A DNA stretch of 64,000 bases, taken from the NCBI RefSeq assembly GCF_030410045.1, contig NZ_JAUFRA010000005.1, positions 62,001-126,000 of the forward strand, read 5' to 3'. A program made the translations under genes and the position numbers. The notes below the pieces were generated by a model. The model had not been told where the DNA came from. It saw only the letters and a list, made by a program, of their open reading frames with translations, and did no database searches. Source of the DNA: Marivivens donghaensis. GTDB lineage: Bacteria; Pseudomonadota; Alphaproteobacteria; Rhodobacterales; Rhodobacteraceae. This document shows positions 58,577 to 64,000 of the stretch, in pieces (the first letter of the stretch is position 1; every line of letters starts with the position of its first letter).

Positions 58577-59584
58577 ATGACAAATGCACTTTCCCGCTTG
58601 CTCGAAACACGCGACTGGCTGATGGCCGACGGCGCGACAGGCACCAACCTGTTCAACATGGGCCTCAGCTCTGGTGATGCGCCAGAAATGTGGAACGTCG
58701 AACATCCTGAAAAGATCAAAGCCCTCTACGCTGGTGCTGTAGATGCGGGCAGCGACCTGTTTCTCACCAACTCTTTCGGTGGCAACGCGTCGCGTTTGAA
58801 ACTGCACGGCGCCGAAGGCCGCGTTCGTGAACTGAACCGCATCGCTGCCGAACTGGGTCGTGAAGTGGCGGACGCCGCTGGCCGTCCTGTGATCGTCGCT
58901 GGTTCTGTCGGCCCAACTGGTGAGATTATGGCGCCGATGGGCAGCTTGACCCACGAGCTCGCCGTAGAAATGTTCCACGAACAAGCCGAAGGTCTGAAAG
59001 AAGGCGGCGCGGATGTTCTCTGGGTCGAAACCATTTCGGCGGTTGAGGAATACAAAGCCGCGGCAGAAGCTGCGAAACTCGCTGGCATGGCATGGTGTGG
59101 CACGATGAGCTTTGACACCGCTGGCCGCACAATGATGGGTATCACCAGCGCTGACCTCGCGAAAGTCATCGACAAACTCGACCACCCGCCGCTTGCCTTT
59201 GGTGCAAACTGTGGCGTTGGCGCGGCTGACCTCTTGCGCACCGTTCTGGGCTTTGCTGCCACTGGGTCGCAGACGCCGATCATCGCGAAAGGCAACGCAG
59301 GCATCCCGAAATACCACGACGGCCACATCCACTACGACGGCACCCCGTCGCTGATGGGTGACTATGCTGTACTGGCACGTGATTGCGGTGCGACCATCAT
59401 CGGCGGCTGCTGTGGCACCACGCCAGAGCACCTTCGCGCCATGAAAGAAGCGCTGGAAACCCGTCCGCGTGGCGACCGTCCGACCTTGGATGAAATCGCG
59501 TCGAAACTCGGTGGTTTCTCGTCGGCATCCGACGGCACCGACGGTGACGGCCCAGAGCGTCGCAAATCGCGCCGCCGCGGCTAA
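58577..59584 (+). CDS. bmt: Homocysteine S-methyltransferase (betaine/methionine synthase Hcy domain)
   Basis: 335 residues from the ATG at 58577. Hcy-methyltransferase barrel with the zinc Cys set: one in FGANCGVGAADLL and the pair in IIGGCCGTTPEHLRAM. LMADGATGTNLFNMGL and LTNSFGGNASRL are family blocks. It methylates homocysteine to methionine; the methyl donor could be betaine or, with the corrinoid protein encoded next, methyl-cobalamin. Ends in a basic tail. Followed by a terminator. Confidence 0.9.
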   Translation: MTNALSRLLETRDWLMADGATGTNLFNMGLSSGDAPEMWNVEHPEKIKALYAGAVDAGSDLFLTNSFGGNASRLKLHGAEGRVRELNRIAAELGREVADAAGRPVIVAGSVGPTGEIMAPMGSLTHELAVEMFHEQAEGLKEGGADVLWVETISAVEEYKAAAEAAKLAGMAWCGTMSFDTAGRTMMGITSADLAKVIDKLDHPPLAFGANCGVGAADLLRTVLGFAATGSQTPIIAKGNAGIPKYHDGHIHYDGTPSLMGDYAVLARDCGATIIGGCCGTTPEHLRAMKEALETRPRGDRPTLDEIASKLGGFSSASDGTDGDGPERRKSRRRG

Positions 59585-59610
59585 GTGCAGGTCGCCCCCT
59601 GAAAAACCCA

Positions 59611-59640
59611 AAAACCGCGCCGTTCGGTGCGGTTTTTTTT
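59611..59640 (+). terminator. Terminator of the homocysteine methyltransferase gene
   Basis: AAAACCGCGCC-GTTC-GGTGCGGTTTT continuing into more T residues; 27 bases past the stop, so the corrinoid gene has a separate promoter or depends on readthrough. Confidence 0.92.
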
Positions 59641-59753
59641 CGACATTTTGTGATACCGTCGTTTCCGACCCGCCCAGAGTCGCAATCGGTCCAGACCAAT
59701 TGTCGCATTGGGATCAAATCACCCCAATTGACCCTTCCAACTAGAGAACGCCA

Positions 59754-60452
59754 ATGTCCGATCAAGATGACATCATTCTGTCCGAACTGAACGACGAAGA
59801 ACTCGTCGAGCAGATGTTTGACGACCTTTACGACGGTCTGAAGGAAGAGATCGAAGAAGGTGTTGAAATCCTTCTCGAGCGTGGCTGGACCCCTTACCGC
59901 GTCCTCACCGAAGCTCTCGTTGGTGGCATGACTGTTGTTGGCCGCGACTTCCGCGATGGTATCCTCTTTGTTCCCGAAGTTCTGCTCGCTGCGAACGCGA
60001 TGAAGGGCGGCATGGCCATCCTGAAGCCGCTTCTGGCAGAAACAGGCGCACCGCGCGTTGGTAAAATGGTGATCGGCACCGTGAAAGGCGACATCCACGA
60101 CATCGGTAAGAACCTCGTTTCCATGATGATGGAAGGCGCTGGCTTTGAGGTTGTCGACCTCGGTATCAACAACGCTGTTGAGAAATACCTCGAAGCGCTG
60201 GAAACCGAGAAGCCTGACATCCTCGGCATGTCGGCTCTGTTGACCACTACGATGCCTTACATGAAGACAGTGATCGACACGATGGTCGAACAGGGTATCC
60301 GTGACGACTATATCGTTCTGGTTGGCGGCGCTCCGCTCAACGAAGAATTCGGTCGTGCGATTGGCGCTGATGCTTACTGCCGTGACGCTGCTGTTGCCGT
60401 TGACACCGCGAAAGCGTTCGTTGCGCGCAAGCACAACCAGATGAATGCCTGA
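59754..60452 (+). CDS. Methyltransferase-cognate corrinoid protein
   Basis: 232 residues. A helical cap domain (about 10-100) and a B12-binding domain with the base-off motif GDIHDIGKN (His115 of DxHxxG) and later MSALLTTTMPYMK and LVGGAPLNEEFGRAIGADAYCRDA. It carries a methyl group on cobalamin between two partner enzymes. Adjacent to the Hcy-methyltransferase it equals the two middle-to-first modules of MetH split into separate proteins; alternatively it serves glycine betaine or methylamine demethylation. Confidence 0.93.
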   Translation: MSDQDDIILSELNDEELVEQMFDDLYDGLKEEIEEGVEILLERGWTPYRVLTEALVGGMTVVGRDFRDGILFVPEVLLAANAMKGGMAILKPLLAETGAPRVGKMVIGTVKGDIHDIGKNLVSMMMEGAGFEVVDLGINNAVEKYLEALETEKPDILGMSALLTTTMPYMKTVIDTMVEQGIRDDYIVLVGGAPLNEEFGRAIGADAYCRDAAVAVDTAKAFVARKHNQMNA

Positions 60453-61083
60453 TCTTTCAGACATCACACTGACAAATGATGGCCTTGCCCCTATGGGGCG
60501 AGGCCGCGTTCTTATTGTGGCCTGCGGTGCCCTCGCGCATGAGATCATCGCGCTGAAACGGCTGAATGGCTGGGATCACGTGGACTTCCAGTGCCTTCCC
60601 GCGATTTTGCACAACCACCCTGAACGGATCACGGATGCGGTTGAGGCCGCGGTCACTGAGAACCGCGATGCCTATGATCAGATCATGGTCGCCTATGCGG
60701 ACTGTGGCACGGGCGGACAGCTATTCGCGAAATGCGATGAACTGGGCGTCGACTATATCGCTGGCCCGCACTGCTATTCGTTCTTTGAAACGAATGCTGT
60801 GTTCGAGGCTCACGGTGAAGTCACCGCCTTCTACCTCACCGACTTCCTCGCCCGCCAATTCGACGCCTTTGTCTGGAAACCACTCGGACTAGATCGTCAC
60901 CCCGATCTGTTGTCGATGTATTTCGGCAATTACGAAAAGCTGGTCTATCTCGCCCAAACCGACGACCCAGCCCTGACAGCCAAAGCAGCCGACTGCGCGA
61001 CCCGCATGGGCCTCGCGTTTGAGCGTCGATTTACAGGATACGGCGACCTCGCCACGGCCATCGCAAAGGCCGCAGCGGATTAA
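60445..61083 (+). CDS. DUF1638 family protein
   Basis: 212 residues. VLIVACGALAHEIIAL, FQCLPAILHNHPERI, VAYADCGTGGQL, YIAGPHCYSFFE and VTAFYLTDFLARQFDAFVW are typical of DUF1638. These proteins occur next to corrinoid methyltransferase genes; function is not established, and the conserved Cys (CGALAHE, DCGTGG, HCYSF) suggest metal or cofactor binding. Its ATG lies 8 bases inside the end of the corrinoid gene, a tight coupling. Its stop overlaps the convergent aroB stop. Confidence 0.88.
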   Translation: MPDLSDITLTNDGLAPMGRGRVLIVACGALAHEIIALKRLNGWDHVDFQCLPAILHNHPERITDAVEAAVTENRDAYDQIMVAYADCGTGGQLFAKCDELGVDYIAGPHCYSFFETNAVFEAHGEVTAFYLTDFLARQFDAFVWKPLGLDRHPDLLSMYFGNYEKLVYLAQTDDPALTAKAADCATRMGLAFERRFTGYGDLATAIAKAAAD

Positions 61084-62192
61084 CCGCGCAGCGCGTCGTT
61101 CAGGACCGACAACACAGCCTCACGCGGCACATCCGAGGTCACAAAGGCCTGACCGATCCCGCGCGCAAGGATGAACCGTAGTTTTCCATCCAGAACCTTT
61201 TTGTCCTGCCCCATCAAGGTCAACAGCGCTTCGGCATCTGGTAGATCACCTGGAATATCGGTTACGTCCGTTTTCATGCCCATCTCACGCAGGTGAGCCC
61301 GAACGCGGCTTGGGTCCTCTTGGCTACACAGGCCCATGCGCGACGACAGTTCAAACGCCAGCGCACAGCCAATTGCGACGCCTTCACCGTGGAGTAGACG
61401 ATCCGAATAACCCGTCGTCTTTTCCAGCGCGTGACAGAAGGTGTGACCGAGGTTCAAGAGCGCCCGATCCCCCTGCTCTGTCTCATCGCGCATCACGATC
61501 TCGGCTTTCATCTCGACGGACCGTTTCACCGCATAAACCCTCGCCGCCATATCGCCCGCCGCCATTTTCGGTGCGTTCACCTCAAGCCAGTCGAAAAACG
61601 CCGCATCACCCAACAGGCCGTATTTCACGACCTCACCATAGCCCGCGAGGAAATCGCGTTCTGTGAGCGTAGACAGGATCGACGTATCCGCCAGAACGAG
61701 GCTCGGCTGATGGAAAGCACCGACGAGGTTCTTACCCTGATCCGTATTGATCCCCGTTTTTCCGCCGACAGAGCTATCCACCTGCGCCAAGAGCGAGGTC
61801 GGGATTTGCACAAACCGCACACCACGGCGCAAAACGGAGGCCGCAAAGCCTACGAGGTCACCAATCACCCCACCGCCGAGCGCGATAACGAGGCCATTCC
61901 GTTCAACCTTTTGTTCAAGGAGCCATTCGACCGTTTTGGTAAACTCAGGCCAGCGTTTGGTGCTTTCGCCCGCAGGCAAGGTCAGCGCGGAATGCGCCAC
62001 CCCCGCAGCATCCAATGACGCCTGCAATGTCGCCAGATGAAGGCCCGCGACATTCGTATCCGTGACAATCGCGACTTTCTTAACCGTCAGCATGTCCGCG
62101 ATCCGCGCACCTGCCGTCGCAATCAAGTCTGGCCCGATCAGAACGTCGTATTCGCGGCCAACCAACCCAACATGCACGGTTTCGAAAGTCAT
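61080..62192 (-). CDS. aroB: 3-dehydroquinate synthase
   Basis: Second step of the shikimate pathway; NAD- and metal-dependent. 370 residues. VIALGGGVIGDLVGFAASVLRRGVRFVQIPTSLLAQVDSSVGGKTGIN, GYGEVVKYGLLGD, and the metal-binding LNLGHTFCHALEKTTGY and LLHGEGVAIG. ATG overlaps the aroK stop (ATGA at 62189-62192). Confidence 0.97.
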   Translation of the reverse strand: MTFETVHVGLVGREYDVLIGPDLIATAGARIADMLTVKKVAIVTDTNVAGLHLATLQASLDAAGVAHSALTLPAGESTKRWPEFTKTVEWLLEQKVERNGLVIALGGGVIGDLVGFAASVLRRGVRFVQIPTSLLAQVDSSVGGKTGINTDQGKNLVGAFHQPSLVLADTSILSTLTERDFLAGYGEVVKYGLLGDAAFFDWLEVNAPKMAAGDMAARVYAVKRSVEMKAEIVMRDETEQGDRALLNLGHTFCHALEKTTGYSDRLLHGEGVAIGCALAFELSSRMGLCSQEDPSRVRAHLREMGMKTDVTDIPGDLPDAEALLTLMGQDKKVLDGKLRFILARGIGQAFVTSDVPREAVLSVLNDALRG

Positions 62193-62794
62193 TGTTTTTC
62201 CTTTAGGACATCGACACGGCCCAACAGCGCTTCGATCGCTTTGTCGGTGGTGTCATCAATCGAATAATTCGCCTGCGTTTCGACCGTCAGGTTTGCAAGG
62301 CTGTAGATCGGCTCGCGTACAGCCAGCAGATCCGCAAGCGTCTGACGCGGGTTCGCGGTGCGCAACAACGGCCGCGTATCTTTGTGACGCACTCGTTCCC
62401 AAAGCGTATCCAATGACGCCTTGAGCCAGAGCGACACACCTTTTTCGGTGATCATCGTGCGGTTCCGTTCCGCCATGAACGCCCCGCCGCCCGTCGACAA
62501 CACACAGGGCCGCCCGTTCAGAAGACGCCGAATGACCTCGGTTTCACGACGGCGGAAAAACTCTTCGCCATCGCGGACGAAAATCTCAGAGATGCTCGCG
62601 TTGGCCGCACGCTCAATCTCGGCATCAGAATCAAGGAACACCACACCCAATCGAGTCGCCAGCGATTTGCCGATCGCGGACTTGCCCGACCCCATCATTC
62701 CGACCAGAACAACCGTCCGTTCCAGACGAAATGGACCGCTCAAAGCGGTTTTGCTCTCTGGGTCGTGATCGGCTGTGGCTTGCCGAGTTGTCAT
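62189..62794 (-). CDS. aroK: Shikimate kinase
   Basis: Phosphorylates shikimate. From the ATG at 62794 it is 201 residues with a short N-terminal extension. P-loop LVGMMGSGKSA (about 30-40), shikimate-binding FLDSDAEIE and FFRRRETEV, VLSTGGGAF, and lid VRHKDTRPLL. A longer frame opens at 62914 but would add a hydrophobic leader foreign to the family. Coupled to aroB in the common aroKB order. Confidence 0.95.
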   Translation of the reverse strand: MTTRQATADHDPESKTALSGPFRLERTVVLVGMMGSGKSAIGKSLATRLGVVFLDSDAEIERAANASISEIFVRDGEEFFRRRETEVIRRLLNGRPCVLSTGGGAFMAERNRTMITEKGVSLWLKASLDTLWERVRHKDTRPLLRTANPRQTLADLLAVREPIYSLANLTVETQANYSIDDTTDKAIEALLGRVDVLKEKQ

Positions 62795-62894
62795 TTTCTG
62801 TCCCGAATGGCGTGTTATTGCTAGCAAGGGCATATATAAAGACAGCCAAGGGTGCAAAGCCCATGAGGCACAAAGGGCAAGAAAGGCTATCGGA

Positions 62895-63050
62895 ATGTTG
62901 TGGAGATTGTTCAAAGCTCTGATCGTTCTGCTTTTTCTAGCGGGGATCGGACTTGTGGCATACGCCTACGTCGGGCCGCTGTTCTTTCCGGCAGATTTCG
63001 CGGCACCGGAACAAGCGGTCAGCCAACCCGTTACCCTGCAGGTGAAATAA
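62895..63050 (+). CDS. 51-residue single-span membrane protein, unknown function
   Basis: MLWRLFKALIVLLFLAGIGL begins a clear membrane helix, followed by VAYAYVGPLFFPADF and a short polar tail rich in Gln and Pro. AAAGG lies about 10 bases before the ATG. The next gene starts three bases past its stop, so the two are probably co-transcribed, divergent from aroK. I do not recognise the family. Confidence 0.7.
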   Translation: MLWRLFKALIVLLFLAGIGLVAYAYVGPLFFPADFAAPEQAVSQPVTLQVK

Positions 63051-63053
63051 CAA

Positions 63054-64000
63054 ATGCAAGGGGCACAGCTTATCACAGCCTTTGTTTTGCTGGCCTCCGC
63101 GACCCAAGCCCAAGAGGCAGGTCCGCTTTCGGCCATTGATTGGCTGTCCAATAGCGTTGATCCAACAGTCACCGTCAGCCCCCTAGGTTCTGAGTTTGGA
63201 ACAGGTGTTGCGCCGCTTGATGGGGCGGAATCACCCGTGGTGACAGTGACGCCTCTGGACAGTGGATCCCCTGATTTGGTCGGGCTCTTGCCACCATCAG
63301 TGACGGGGCTACCGAACACCATCTGGTCAGCGAGCACCGAATCAATTCTCGTATCGCTCGTCACCGCAGAACGGACAGAGTCGGTCCCCGCGATCCAAGA
63401 CTTCCTTACTGTCCTTCTCTTGGCCGAAGCCAAACCGCCCTTTGATGCAGCCCGTGAGGGGAACCTCTTCCTCGCCCGCGTCGATAAATTGCTAGAGGTT
63501 GGCGCGCTGCAACAGGCACAAGCGCTTCTTGAGGCCGCAGACCCGCAAGAACCCGCCCTCTTCCGCCGTTGGTTCGACATTTCACTACTGACGGGCACCG
63601 AAGACAACGCTTGCGCCGCGATGCGCGACGCGCCCGACCTCGCGCCCACTCACGCGGTTCGTATTTTCTGCGTGGCCCGTGGCGGCGATTGGGACACGGC
63701 GGCGCTGATCCTCAACACTGGGATCGCGCTCGGCGACATCCAGCCCGACGACGAACAGCTATTGGTGCGGTTCCTCGAGACCGAATTCGATGATCACGCG
63801 GCGGCCGTTCCAACGCCTGATCGTATCACGCCGCTGAAATTCCGCCTGCTCGAAGCAATCGGCGAACCTGTTCCCACGGCAACACTGCCACGCGCCTTTG
63901 CCCATGCAGATCTACGCGATGTGGCGAGCTGGCGTAGCCAACTCGAAGCGGCAGAGCGTTTGGCCCGTTACGGTGCGGTTGACGACAATGTTCTGCGTGC
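63054..64000 (+). CDS. Exported protein of unknown function (3' end cut by window edge)
   Basis: The frame is open from ATG 63054 to the window end (315 codons). A signal peptide is visible (LITAFVLLASATQAQEA, cleavage near residue 20). A variable stretch with repeated TVSPLGS / VTVTPLDS-like segments (about 38-75) follows. From about residue 95 the sequence is helical with Ala/Leu-rich pairs (LFLARVDKLLEVGALQQAQALLEAADPQEPALF), reminiscent of TPR-like solenoid repeats. Four Cys are in the visible part. Function unknown; linked to the 51-residue membrane protein upstream. Confidence 0.75.
   Translation, partial: MQGAQLITAFVLLASATQAQEAGPLSAIDWLSNSVDPTVTVSPLGSEFGTGVAPLDGAESPVVTVTPLDSGSPDLVGLLPPSVTGLPNTIWSASTESILVSLVTAERTESVPAIQDFLTVLLLAEAKPPFDAAREGNLFLARVDKLLEVGALQQAQALLEAADPQEPALFRRWFDISLLTGTEDNACAAMRDAPDLAPTHAVRIFCVARGGDWDTAALILNTGIALGDIQPDDEQLLVRFLETEFDDHAAAVPTPDRITPLKFRLLEAIGEPVPTATLPRAFAHADLRDVASWRSQLEAAERLARYGAVDDNVLR

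Noticed and set aside
1..64000. CRISPR arrays, insertion sequences or prophage
   Set aside because: No regularly spaced repeats, terminal inverted repeats with transposase, or phage structural genes were seen on either strand.

Overview
The window is a continuous stretch of alphaproteobacterial chromosome, most likely from a marine Rhodobacteraceae (Roseobacter group) member. Supporting signs: ctrA beside a sciP (DUF1153) gene, a circularly permuted two-piece tmRNA gene, an alphaproteobacterial SspB adaptor, the F1-ATPase inhibitor zeta subunit (DUF1476), a trgA-trgB-cysK neighbourhood known from Rhodobacter, LpxI in place of LpxH, and moderately high GC with short intergenic gaps. I see no phage, integrase, insertion sequence or CRISPR array; this is core and near-core genome. 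All functional calls come from reading the sequence, without database searches.

Layout. 1-2.2 kb: ctrA (cut by the window edge), sciP and divergent mnmA. 2.2-14.5 kb: a long minus-strand run pyrH-frr-uppS-cdsA-dxr-rseP-(44-aa membrane protein)-bamA-skp-fabZ-lpxA-lpxI-lpxB-yqaA, many joined by start/stop overlaps, covering isoprenoid and phospholipid precursors, outer-membrane assembly and lipid A. 14.6-23 kb: miaA, an AraC regulator, a lytic transglycosylase, a PepSY / cytochrome b561 / membrane-anchored LuxR operon, ssb, sufE, a lipoprotein, rnd and purMN. 23.1-26.1 kb: an HlyD/ABC-2 export system. 26.3-31.6 kb: a catabolic operon SDR-acyl-CoA dehydrogenase-acyl-CoA synthetase-phosphotransferase with a divergent TetR and a clear palindromic operator; its parts match the enzyme set of 4-hydroxyacyl-CoA (levulinate-type) catabolism.

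31.6-42 kb: tRNA-Ser(GGA), an AlaX-type editing protein, an MscS-like channel, cysK, trgB, trgA, cfa, photolyase, acuI and the permuted ssrA. 42.2-46.2 kb: chrA, sspB, fumC and three small genes. 46.4-49.8 kb: a membrane serine hydrolase/P450 operon and ccdA. 49.9-57.9 kb: rne with a long leader, a dctBD-like two-component pair whose regulator has lost the GAFTGA loop, and purC-purS-purQ. 58.1-64 kb: the zeta subunit, a homocysteine methyltransferase, a free-standing corrinoid protein plus DUF1638 (candidate split methionine synthase), aroK-aroB, and two envelope proteins of unknown function, the last cut by the window edge.

Points most worth a second look are the phosphotransferase/ACAD11-like operon, the GAFTGA-less DctD, the split MetH candidate, the PepSY-b561-LuxR operon with its perfect palindrome, the hydrolase-P450 pair, and two very small membrane-protein genes.
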